Assembly: GCF_018991925.1 (NCBI RefSeq)
Contig: NW_024711950.1
Coordinates: forward strand, 124,001-188,000
Direction of reading: 5' to 3'
DNA from: Homarus americanus
Taxonomy: Eukaryota; Arthropoda; Malacostraca; Decapoda; Nephropidae
DNA: 64,000 nt
Of the stretch, positions 52,301 to 64,000 are shown one piece after another. The notes beneath the pieces are model-generated. The model saw nothing but the letters and a program-made list of their open reading frames with translations. It was not told the DNA's origin and searched no databases. The position numbers and the translations under genes were made by a program. Every line of letters starts with the position of its first letter. Position 1 is the stretch's first letter.

Positions 52301-53400
52301 CCTAGGCTCTGATATATTTCACACAAAGTCTGTTCAACGAGCTTATGGAGCCGTGAACCTCTAATCGGGACTACCCATATCACGTAGGTGGTCAGAGAAA
52401 CGTTTTACAAAATCAGGCTTCGAAACACAAGGATCCATATATATTTCATTAGCCCAATAAAGCACGCAGACTTCTACATACAATCAACAACTCACCCCGC
52501 CAGGATTCGAACCCACGGCCCACGAGCCCATGACTGCGACTTGGGAACCCTACCTCTGGACCACGAGGATACTAAAAGCAGTCCTAGACTCTGTTATATT
52601 TAACACAAAGTCTGTTCAACGAGCTTATGGAGCCGTGAACCTCTAATGGGGACTACCCGTATCTCGTAGGTGGTCAGAGTAACGTTTTACCAAATCCGGA
52701 TTCGAAAGGCATTGATCCTTATATATTTCATTAGTCCAATAAAGCAAGCGAACTTCTACATACAATCAACACCTCACCCCGCCAGGATTCGAAACCACGG
52801 CCCACGAGCCCATGACTGTTAACAGGGAACGCAACCTCTGGACCACCAGAATACTAAAAGCAGTCCTAGACTCTGTTATATTTAACACAAAGTCTGTTCA
52901 ACGAGCTTATGGAGCCGTGAACCTCTAATGGGGACTACCCATATCACGTAGGTGGTCAGAGTAACGTCTTACAAAATCTGGCTTCTAAACACGAGGATCC
53001 ATATATATTTCACTAGCCCAATAAAGCACGCGGACTTCTACATACAATCAACTCCTCACCCCGCCAGGATTCGAACCCACGGCCCACGAGCCCATGACTG
53101 TGACTGGGGAACGCTACCTCTGGACCACCAGGATACTAAAAGCAGTCCTAGACTCTGTTATATTTCACACAAAGCATGTTCAACGAGCTTATGGCTCCGT
53201 GAACCTCTATTGGGGACTACCCGTATCACGTAGGTGGTCACAGTAACGTTTTACCAAATCCGGCTTCGAAACACGAGGATCCATATATATTTCATTAGCC
53301 CAATAAAGCACGTGGACTTCTACATACAATCAACACCTCACCCCTCCAGGATTCGAACCCACGGCCCACGAGCCCATGACTGTGACCGGGGAACGCTACC
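49378..53400 (-). repeat. Segmental duplication within the array, copy 2
   Basis: Near-identical partner of 44583-48610, with scattered single-base differences (for example aagccgatgac against aagcccatgac near 50840, and gctatctctgg against gctacctctgg). Similarity falls to ordinary monomer level outside these limits: left of 49378 it changes to the ggcattgatcc variant, and after about 53400 point differences accumulate. Confidence 0.92.
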
Positions 53401-55487
53401 TCTGGACCACTAGGATACTAAAAGCAGTCCTAGACTCTGTTATATTTCACTCAAAGCCTGTTCAACGAGCTTATGGCGCCGTGAACCTCTAATGGGGACT
53501 ACCCGTATCTCGTAGGTGGTCAGAGTAACGTTTTACCAAATCCGGCTTCGAAACACGAGGATCCACATATATTTCATTAGCCCAATAAAGCACGCGGACT
53601 TCTACATACAATCAACACCTCACCCCGCCAGGATTCGAACCGACGGCCCACGAGCCAACAACTGTGACCGGGGAATCCTACCTCTGGACCACCAGGATAC
53701 TTAAAGCAGTCCTAAACTCTGTTATATTTCACACAAAGCCTGTTCAACGAACATATGGCGCAGTGAACCTCTAATGGGGACTAGCCGTATCACGTAGGTG
53801 GTCAGAGTAACGTTTTACCAAATCCGGCTTCGAAACACAAGGATCCATAAATAATTCATTAGCCCAATAAAGCATGCAGATTTCTACATACAATGAACAC
53901 CTCACCCCGCCAGGATTCGAACCCACGGCCCAAGAGCCCATGACTGTGACCGGGGAACGCTACCTCTGAACCACCAGGATTCTAAAAGCAGTCCTAGACT
54001 CTGTTATATTTCACTCAAAGCCTGTTCAATGAGCTTATGGCGCCGGGAACCTCTAATGGGGACTACCCGTATCTCGTAGGTGGTCAGAGTAACGTTTTAC
54101 CAAATTCGGCTTCGAAACACGAGGATCCACATATATTTCATTAGCCCAATAAAGCACGACTTGTACATGTTAATCAACACTCACCTCGCGAGGATTCGAA
54201 CCCACGGGCCCACCAGCCGATGATCAGATTATCGGGACAGCATACCTGACCACCAGGACATTAAAAGCAGTCCTAGACTCTGCTATATTTCACACAAAGC
54301 CTGTTCAACGAGCTTTTGGCGCCGTGAACCTCTAATGGGGACCACCCGTGCCGCTTAGGTGATCAGAGCAACGTTTTACCAAATGCGGCTTCGAAAAACG
54401 AGGATCCATATATATTTCATTAGCTCAATAAAGCACGCAGACTTCTACATATAATCAACACCTCACCCCACCAGGATTTGAACCCACGGCCCACGAGCCT
54501 GATCAGACCGAACGCTACTTCGATTCAATAGGATACTAAAAAGTAGTCCTGACTTCGTTATATTTCACTCAAAAGCCTTTTCTAAATGAATCCTATATAC
54601 CGCGGAACCTCAAATGGGGTACTGACCATCACGAGGGTGGTCAGAGTAACGTTTTAACAAATCCGGCTTCGAAACACGAGGATCCACATATATTTCATTA
54701 GCCCAATAAAGCACGCGGACTTCTACATACAATCAACACCTCAACCCCGCCAGGATTGGAACCCACGGCCCACGAGCCCATGACTGTGACACGGGGAACA
54801 CTACCTCTGGACCACCAGGATACTAAAAGCAGTCCTAGACTCTGTTAAATTTCACACAAAGTCTGTTCAACGAGCTTATGGTGCCGCGAACCTCTAATGG
54901 GGACTACCCGTATCACGTAGGTGGTCAGAGTAGTGTATTTCCAAATCCGGCTTCGAAAAACGAGGATCCATATATATTTCATTAGCCCAATAAAGCACGC
55001 ATATTTCTACATACAATCAACACCTCACCCTGCCAGGATTCGAACCCACGGTCCATGAGCCCATGACTGTGACCGGGAAATGCTACCTTTGGACCACCAG
55101 GATACTAAAAGCAGTCCTAGACTCTGTTATATTTCACTCAAAGCCTGTTCAACGAGCTTAAGGCGCCGTGAACCTCTAATGGGGACTACCCGTATCTCGT
55201 AGGTGGTCAGAGTAACATTTAACCAAATCCGGCTTCGAAACACAAGGATCCATATATATTTCATTAGCCCAATAATGCACGCAGACTTCTACATACAATC
55301 AACACCTCACCCCGCCAGGATTGGAACCGACTGCCCACGCAGCCTAAGGATCGCGGACTGGGGAACGCTACCTCTGACCACCAGGATACTAAAAGTGGGT
55401 CCTAGACTCTGTTATATTTCACTCAAAGCATGTTCAACGAGCTTATGACGCCGTGAACCTCTAATGGGGACTACCCGTATCTCGTAG

Positions 55488-58300
55488 GTGGTCAGAGTAA
55501 CGTTTTACCAAATCCGGCTTCGAAACACGAGGATCCACATATATTTCATTAGCCCAATAAAGCACGCGGACTTCTACATACAATCAACACCTCAACCCGC
55601 CAGGATTCGAACCGACGGCCCACGAGCCAACAACTGTGACCGGGGAATCCTACCTCTGGACCACCAGGATACTTAAAGCAGTCCTAAACTCTGTTATATT
55701 TCACACAAAGCCTGTTCAACGAACTTATGGCGCCGTGAACCTCTAATGGGGACTACCCGTATCACGTAGGTGGTCAGAGTAACTTTTTACCAAATCAGGC
55801 TTCAAAACTCGAGGATCCATATAAATTTCATTAGCCCAATAGAGCACTCATACTTCTACATACAATAAACACCTCACCCTGCCAGGATTCGAACCCACGG
55901 TCCATGAGCCCATGACTGTGACCAGGGAATGCTACCTCTGGACCACCAGGATAATAAAAGCAGTCCTAGACTCTGTTATATTTCACACAAAGCCTGTTCA
56001 ACGAGCTTATGGCGCCGTGAACCTCTAATGGGGACTACCCGTATCTCGTAGGTGGTCAGAGTACCGTTTTAACAAATACTGCTTTGAAACACGAGGATCC
56101 ATGTATATTTCATTAGCCCAATAAAGCAAGTGAACTTCTACATACAATCAACACCTCACCCCGCCAGGATTCGAACCCACGGCCCACGAGCCCATGACTG
56201 ATAAAGGGGAACGCTACCTCTGGACCACCAGGATACTAAAAGCAGTCCTAGACTCTGTTATATTTCACTCAAAGCCTGTTCAACGAGCTTATGGCGTCGG
56301 GAACCTCTAATGGGGACTACCCTTATCTCGTAGGTGGTCAGAGTAACGTTTTACCAAATCCGGATTCGAAAGGCATTGATCCTTATATATTTCATTAGTC
56401 CAATAAAGCAAGCGAACTTCTACATACAATCAACACCTCACCCCGCCAGGATTCGAACCCACGGCCCACGAGCCCATGACTGTTAACAGGGAACGCAACC
56501 TCTGGACCACCAGAATACTAAAAGCAGTCCTAGACTCTGTTATATTTCACTCAAAGCCTGTTCAACAAGTTTATGGTGCCGTGAACCTCTAATGGGGACT
56601 ACCCGTATCTCGTAGGTAGTCAGAGTAACGTTTTACCAAATCCGGCTTCGAAACACGAGGATCCACATATATTTCATTAGCCCAATAAAGCACGCGGACT
56701 TCTACATACAATCAACACCTCAACCCGCCAGGATTCGAACCGACGGCCCACGAGCCAACAACTGTGACCGGGGAATCCTACTCGACCACACCAGGACACT
56801 TTAAAAGTTAGTCCTAAACTCTGTTATATTTCACACAAAGCCTGTTCAATCTAACTTATGGCGCCGCGGAACCTCTAATGGGGACTACCCATCACGTAGG
56901 TGGTCAGAGTAACTTTCTTTACCAAATCAGGCTTCAAAAACTTAGGATCCATAGTATATTTCATTAGCCCAATAAAAGCACCTTGTACTTCTACATACAC
57001 AAACACCACCTTGCTAGATTCGAACCCATGGTCCATGAGCCCATGACTGTGACCAGGGAATGCTACCTCTGGACCACCAGGATACTAAAAGCAGTCCTAG
57101 ACTCTGTTATATTTCACTCAAAGCCTGTTCAACGAGCTTATGGCGCCGTGAACCTCTAATGGGGACTACCCGTATCTTGTAGGTGGTCAGAGTACCGTTT
57201 TAACAAATACTGCTTTGAAACACGAGGATCCATATATATTTCATTAACCCAATAAAGCAAGTGAACTTCTACATACAATCAACACCTCACCCCGCCAGGA
57301 TTCGAACCCACGGCCCACGAGCCCATGACTGATAAAGGGGAACGCTACCTCTGGACCACCAGGATACTAAAAGCAGTCCTAGACTCTGTTATATTATACA
57401 CAAAGCCTGTTCAACGAGCTTATGGCGTCGGGAACCTCTAATGGGGACTACCCGTATCTCGTAGGTGGTCAGAGTAACGTTTTACCAAATCCGGATTCGA
57501 AAGGCATTGATCCTTATATATTTCATTAGTCCAATAAAGCAAGCGAACTTCTACATACAATCAACACCTCACCCCGCCAGGATTCGAACCCACGGCCCAC
57601 GAGCCCATGACTGTTAACAGGGAACGCAACCTCTGGACCACCAGAATACTAAAAGCAGTCCTAGACTCTGTTATATTTCACTCAAAGCCTGTTCAACAAG
57701 TTTATGGCGCCGTGAACCTCTAATGGGGACTACCCGTATCTCGTAGGTAGTCAGAGTAACGTTTTACCAAATCCGGCTTCGAAACACGAGGATCCACATA
57801 TATTTCATTAGCCCAATAAAGCACGCGGACTTCTACATACAATCAACACCTCAACCCGCCAGGATTCGAACCGACGGCCCACGAGCCAACAACTGTGACC
57901 GGGGAATCCTACCTCTGGACCACCAGGATACTTAAAGCAGTCCTAAACTCTGTTATATTTCACACAAAGCCTGTTCAACGAACTTATGGCGCCGTGAACC
58001 TCTAATGGGGACTACCCGTATCACGTAGGTGGTCAGAGTAACTTTTTACCAAATCAGGCTTCAAAACTCGAGGATCCATATATATTTCATTAGCCCAATA
58101 AAGCACTCATACTTCTACATACAATAAACACCTCACCCTGCCAGGATTCGAACCCACGGTCCATGAGCCCATGACTGTGACCGGGGAACGCTACCTCTAG
58201 ACCACCAGGATACTAAAAGCAGTCCTAGACTCTGTTATATTTCACTCAAAGCATGTTCAACGAGCTTATGACGCCGTGAACCTCTAATGGGGACTACCCG
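55488..58300 (-). repeat. Four-monomer higher-order repeat (1128-bp period)
   Basis: The same four monomer types recur in order: accgacggcccacgagccaac (55488, 56616, 57747), aaatcaggcttcaaaa (about 55770, 56900, 58025), accgttttaacaaatactgc (about 56050, 57180), and ggcattgatcc (about 56333, 57463). Spacings are close to 4 x 282 = 1128 bp. The stretch 56770-57010 is full of small indels not present in its sister copies. Confidence 0.85.
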
Positions 58301-61300
58301 TATCTCGTAGGTGGTCAGAGTAACGTTTTACCAGATCCGGCTTCGAAACACGAGGATCCATGTATATTTCATTAGTCCAATAAAGCACGCGGACTTCTAC
58401 ATACAATCAACACCTCACACCGCCAGGATTGGAACCCACGGCCCACGAGCCCACAACTGTGACCGGGGAATGCTACCTCCTGACCACCAGGATACTAAAA
58501 GCAGTCCTAGACTCTGTTATATTTCACACAAAGCATGTTGAACGAGGTTATGGCGCCGTGAACCTCTAATGGGAACTACCCGTATCACCTAGGTGGTCAG
58601 AGTAACGTTTTACCAAATCGGGCTTCGAAACATGAGGATCCATATATATTTCATTAGTCCAATAAAGCACGCGGACTTCTACATACAATCAACACCTCAC
58701 CCCGCCAGGATTGGAACCTACGGCCCACGAACCCATGACTGTGACCGGGGAACGCTACCTCTGGACCACCAGCATACTAAAAGGAGTCCTAGACTCTGTT
58801 GAATTTCACACAAACTCTTTTTTTTAACGAGCTTATGGTCCGTGAACCTCTAATCGGGACTACCCGTATCTCATAGGTGGTCAGAGTAACGTTTTACAAA
58901 ATCAGGCTTCGAAACACGAGGATCCATATATATTTCATTAGCCTAATAAAGCACGCGGACTTCTACATACATTCAACTCCTCACCCCGCCAGGATTCGAA
59001 CCCATGGCCCACGAGACCATGACTGTGACCGGGGAACGCTACCTCTGGACCACCAGGATACTAAAAGCAGTCCTAAACTCTGTTATATTTCACTCAAAGA
59101 CTGTTCAACGAGCTTATGTCTCCGTGAACCTCTAATGGGGACTACCCGTATCCCTTAGGTGGTCAGAGTAACGTTTTACCAAATCCGTCATCGAAACACG
59201 AGGATCCATATATATTTCATTAACCCAATAAAGCTGCGGACTTCTACATACAATCAACACCTCACCCCGCCAAGATTCGAACCCATGGCCCACAAGCCCA
59301 TGACTGTGACTGGGGAACGCTACCTCTGGACCACCAGGATACTAAAAGCAGTCCTAGGCTCTGATATATTTCACACAAAGTCTGTTCAACGAGCTTATGG
59401 AGCCGTGAACCTCTAATCGGGACTACCCATATCACATAGGTGGTCAGAGAAACGTTTTACAAAATCAGGATTCGAAACACGAGGATCCATATATATTTCA
59501 TTAGGCCAATAAAGCACGCAGACTTGTACATACAATCAACAACTCACCCCGCTAGGATTCGAACCCACGGCCCACGAGCCCATGACTGTGACTTGGGAAC
59601 GCTACCTCTGGACCACCAGGATACTAAAAGCAGTCCTAGACTCTGTTATATTTCACACAAAGCCTGTTCAACGAGCTTATGGAGCCGTGAACCTCTAATG
59701 GGGACTACCTGTATCACGTAGGTGGTCAGAGTAACGTTCTACAAAATCTGGCTTCTAAACACGAGGATCCATATATATTTCATTCGCCCAATAAAGCACG
59801 CGGACTTCTACATACAATCAACACCTCACCCCGCCAGGATTGGAACCCACGGCCCACGAACCCATGACTGTGACCGGGGAACGCTACCTCTTGACCACCA
59901 GGATACTAAAATGAGTCCTAGACTCTGTTGAATTTCACACAAACTCTGTTCAACGAGCATATGGTCCGTGAACCTCTAATCGGGACTACCCGTATCACGT
60001 AGGTGGCAGAGTAACGTTTTACAAAATCTGGCTTCGAAACACGAGGATCCATATATATTTCATTAGCCCAATAAAGCACGGGAACTTCTACATACAATCA
60101 ACACCTCACCCCTCCAGTATTCGAACCCACGGCCCACGAGCCTATGACTGTGATCGGGGAACGCTACCTCTAGACCACCAGGATACTAAAAGCAGTCCTA
60201 GACTCTGTTATATTTCACTCAAAGCCTGTTCAACGAGCTTATGGCGCCATGAACCTCTAATGGGGACTACCCTTATCTCGTAGGTGGTCAGAGAAACGTT
60301 TTACCAAATACTGCTTTGAAACACGAGGATCCATATATATTTCATTAGCCCAATAAAGCACGCGCACTTCTACATATAATCAACACCTCAACCCGCCAGG
60401 ATTCGAACCCACGGCCCACGAGCCCATGACTGTGACAGGGGAACACTACCTCTGGACCACCAGGATACTAAAAGCAGTCCTAGACTCTGTTATATTTCAC
60501 ACAAAGACTGTTCAACGAGCTCATGGCGCCGTGAAGCGCTAATGGGGACTACCCGTATCACGTAGGTGGTCACAGTAACGTTTTACCAAATCCGGCTTCG
60601 AAACACGAGGATCCATATATATTTCATTAGCCCAATAAAGCACTCATACTTCTACATACAATCAACACCTCACCCCGCCAGGGATTCGAACTCCACGCCC
60701 ACGAGCCGATGACTGTGACACGGGGAACGCTACCCTGACCACCAGGATACTAAAAGCAGTCCCAGACTCTGCTATATTTCTCACACAAAGCATGTTCAAC
60801 GAGCTTATGGCCCGTGAACTTGAAGGGGACTACCCAGATCAATGTAGGTGGTCACAGTAATGTTTTACCAACCGCTTCAAAACACGAGGATCCATATATA
60901 TTTCATTAGCCCAATAATGCATGCACACTTCTACATACAATGAACACCTCACCCCACCAGGATTCGAACCCACGGCACAAGAGCCCATGACTATGAACGG
61001 GGAACGCTACCTCTGGACCACAAGGATACTAAAAGCAGTCCTAGACTCTGTTATATTTCACTCAAAGCCTGTTCAACGAGCTTATGGTGTCGGGAACCTC
61101 TAATGGGGACTACCCGTATCTCGTAGGTGGTCAGAGTAACGTTTTACCAAATCCGGCTTCGAAACACGAGGATCCATATATATTTCATTAGTCCAATAAA
61201 GCACGCGGACTTCTACATACAATCAACACCTCACACCGCCAGGATTGGAACCCACGGCCCACGAACCCATGACTGTGACCGGGGAACGCTACCTGTGGGC

Positions 61301-62252
61301 CACCAGGATACTAAAATGAGTCCTAGACTTTGTTGAATTTCACACAAACTCTGTTCAACGAGCTTATGGTCCGTGAACCCCTAATCGGGACTACCCGTAT
61401 CACGTAGGTGGTCAGAGTATCGTTTTACAAAATCAGGTTTCGAAACACGAGGATCCATACATATTTCATGATCCCAATAAAGCATGAGGACTTCTACATA
61501 CAATCAACTCCTCACCCTGCCAGGATTCGAACCGACGGCGCACGAGCCAACAACTGTGACCGGGGAATCCTACCTCTGGACCACCAGGATACTTAAAGCA
61601 GTCCTAAACTCTGTTATATTTCACACAAAGCCTGTTCAACGAGCTTATGGCGTCGGGAACCTCTAATGGGGACTACCCGTATCTCGTAGGTGGTCAGAGT
61701 AACGTTTTACCAAATCCGGCTTTGAAACACGAGGATCCATATATATTTCATTAGCCCAATAAAGCACGCGGACTTCTACATACAATCAACACCTCACCCC
61801 ACCAGGATTGGAACCCACGGCCCACGAGCCCCTGACTGTGACACGGGGAACGCTACCTCTGGACCACTAGGATACTAAAAGCAGTCCTAGACTCTGTTAA
61901 ATTTCACACAAAGTCTGTTCAACGAGCATATGGTGCCGCGAACCTCTAATGGGGACTACCCGTATCACGTAGGTGGTCAGAGTAGTGTATTTCCAAATCC
62001 GGCTTCGAAACACGAGGATCCATATATATTTCATTAGCCCAATAAAGCACTCATACTTCTACATACAATAAACACCTCACCCTTCCAGGATTCGAACCCA
62101 CAGTCCATGAGCCCATGACTGTGACCGGGGAATACTACCTCTGGACCACCAGGATACTAAAAGCAGTCCTAGACTCTGTTATATTTCACTCAAAGCCTGT
62201 TCAACGAGCTTATGGCGCCGTGAACCTCTAATGGGGACTACCCGTATCTCGT

Positions 62253-62766
62253 AGATGGTCAGAGTACCGTTTTAACAAATACTGCTTTGAAACACGAGGA
62301 TCCATATATATTTCATTAGTCCAATAAAGCAAGTGAACTTCTACATACAATCAACACCTCACCCCGCCAGGAGTCGAACCCACGGCCCACGAGCCCATGA
62401 CTGATAACGGGGAACGCTACCTCTGGACCACCAGAATACTAAAAGCAGACGTAGACTCTGTTATATTTCACACAAACCCTGTTCAACGAGCTTAAGGCAA
62501 CGTGAACCTCTAATGGGGACTAGCCGTATCACGTAGGTGGTCAGAGTAACGTTTTACCAAATCCGGCATCGAAACACAAGGATCCATAAATGTTTCATTA
62601 GCCCAATAATGCACGCACACTTCTACATACAATGAACACCTCACCCCGCCAGGATTCGAACCCACGGCCCAAGAGCCCATGACTGTGAACGGGGAACGCT
62701 ACCTCTGGACCACCAGGATACTAAAAGCAGTCCTAAACTCTGTTATATGTCACTCAAAGCCTGTTC
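62253..62766 (-). repeat. Local duplication, copy 1
   Basis: About 514 bp from gtagatggtcagagtaccg to ctgttcgc that is repeated nearly unchanged at 63463-63979 (offset about 1210 bp). It ends at an abnormal junction, ctgttcgcagcgtggtgttctgc, after which the array jumps back about 80 bp within the monomer to ctggaccactagg. The offset is therefore not a multiple of 282. Confidence 0.85.
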
Positions 62767-63462
62767 GCAGCGTGGTGTTCTGCCTCCTGGACCACTAGGA
62801 TACTAAAAGCAGTCCTAGACTCTGTTAAATTTCACACAAAGTCTGTTCAACGAGCATATGGTGCCGCGAACCTCTAATGGGGACTAACCGTATCACGTAG
62901 GTGGTCAGAGTAGTGTATTTCCAAATCCGGCTTCGAAACACGAGGATCCATATATATTTCATTAGCCCAATAAAGCACTCATACTTCTACATACAATAAA
63001 CACCTCACCCTGCCAGGATTCGAACCCACGGTCCATGAGCCCATGACTGTGACCGGGGAATGCTACCTCTGGACCACGAGGATACTAAAAGCAGTCCTAA
63101 ACTCTGTTATATTTCACACAAAGCCTGTTCAACGAACTTATGGCGCCGTGAACCTCTAATGGGGACTACCCGTATCACGTAGGTGGTCACAGTAACGTTT
63201 TAGCAAATCCGGCTTCGAAACACGAGGATCCATATATATTTCATTAGGCCAATAAAGCACGCGGACTTCTACATACAATCAACACCTCACCCCTCCAGGA
63301 TTCGAACCCGCGGCCCACGAGCCCATGACTGTGACCGGGGAACGCTACCTCTGGACCACCAGGATACTAAAAGCAGTCCTAGACTCTGTTATATTTCACT
63401 CAAAGCCTGTTCAACGAGTTTATGGCGCCGTGAACCTCTAATGGGGACTACCCGTATCTCGT

Positions 63463-63979
63463 AGATGGTCAGAGTACCGTTTTAACAAATACTGCTTTGA
63501 AACACGAGGATCCAAATATATTTCATTAGTCTAATAAAGCAAGTGAAATTCTACATACAATCAACACCTCACCCCGCCAGGAGTCGAACCCATGGCCCAC
63601 GAGCCCATGACTGATAACGGGGAACGCTACCTCTGGACCACCAGAATACTAAAAGCAGACGTAGACTCTGTTATATTTCACACAAACCCTGTTCAACGAG
63701 CTTAAGGCAACGTGAACCTCTAATGGGGACTAGCCGTATCACGTAGGTGGTCAGAGTAACGTTTTACGAAATCCGGCATCGAAACACAAGGATCCATAAA
63801 TGTTTCATTAGCCCAATAATGCACGCACACTTCTACATACAATGAACACCTCACCCCGCCAGGATTCGAACCCACGGCCCAAGAGCCCATGACTGTGAAC
63901 GGGGAACGCTACCTCTGGACCACCAGGATACTAAAAGCAGTCCTAGACTCTGTTATATTTCACTCAAAAGCCTGTTCGC
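63463..63979 (-). repeat. Local duplication, copy 2
   Basis: Partner of 62253-62766, including the same rare markers (gtagatggtc, ggagtcgaacc, gcagacgtagac, cataaatgtttc). It too ends at ctgttcgc, followed by a different tail (gagcttgtagcgtcag) at the window edge. Confidence 0.85.
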
Positions 63980-64000
63980 GAGCTTGTAGCGTCAGAACCT

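Larger units (their letters stand above)
33791..58300 (-). repeat. 282-bp satellite array, block IIIb
   Basis: About 87 monomers. From 33799 a new variant with agtagtgta in place of agtaacgtt appears and recurs (35495, 38587, 39702, 41395, 43369, 43932, 47033, 51823 and others). Further markers here are gagccgtgaacc, ggtccatgagccc, and ggcattgatccttatat (from about 47.9 kb). Structure is more ordered than in IIIa, with higher-order repeats at 38.9-42.5, 44.6-53.4 and 55.5-58.3 kb. Patches dense in small indels occur at about 34600-34780, 35870-35960, 36520-36580, 39180-39270, 54150-54640, 55330-55400 and 56770-57010. No gene is seen. Confidence 0.95.
58301..64000 (-). repeat. 282-bp satellite array, block IIIc
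   Basis: About 20 monomers, continuing past the window end. Block IIIa-type variants reappear (ggattggaacc, cctcctgacc, ggtccgtgaacccc at 58840-61380) mixed with block IIIb types (agtagtgta at 61980 and 62910). A T8 run at 58818-58825 replaces the usual tgttc. Indel-dense patches are seen at about 60680-60890. No gene is seen. Confidence 0.95.

Overview
This is a eukaryotic, almost certainly metazoan, repeat-only window. I see no host protein-coding gene. About 58 kb is one long satellite: a tandem array of roughly 206 copies of a 282-bp monomer. A single 5.7-kb LTR retrotransposon is inserted in it. The lack of any bacterial gene structure, the tRNA-head repeat and the Ty3/gypsy element all point to an animal genome. 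An invertebrate such as an arthropod (possibly a crustacean) is my guess, but nothing here proves the taxon.

The monomer carries a tRNA-like head. It has an A box (TGGTCCAGAGG, fits TRGYNNARNNG) and, 50 nt downstream, a perfect B box (GGTTCGAATCC). The common monomer form has one sense-strand TTTT run, just upstream of the head. In tandem, each unit's TTTT lies at the end of the unit before it, so every monomer looks like a complete RNA polymerase III cassette of about 280 nt. Many monomers have lost one or both boxes.

Layout: 1-5363, array with heads on the + strand. 5364-5463, a gap of exactly 100 N, across which the array orientation flips. 5464-12514, array with heads on the - strand, including a five-monomer higher-order repeat. 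12515-18256, the LTR retrotransposon (+ strand), flanked by the 4-bp target duplication AGTA. 18261-64000, the array continues with heads on the - strand. It contains several higher-order or segmental duplications: five-monomer units at 38.9-42.5 kb, a 17-monomer (about 4.79 kb) offset duplication at 44.6-53.4 kb, four-monomer units at 55.5-58.3 kb, and a local duplication at 62.3-64.0 kb.

The retrotransposon has 604- and 606-bp LTRs differing by about five substitutions and a 2-nt indel. It has an 18-nt primer binding site matching my recollection of tRNA-Arg(TCG), a purine-rich tract before the 3' LTR, and a broken gag-pol. Its domain order is gag (coiled coil, SCAN-like capsid, CCHC knuckle), protease, integrase remnants, reverse transcriptase, RNase H. 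Integrase before reverse transcriptase is the Gmr1-type order, unusual for Ty3/gypsy. The coding part is frameshifted and internally deleted up to about 16.7 kb but clean and more GC-rich from there through RNase H. The element is therefore a young insertion of an already defective, possibly mosaic copy.
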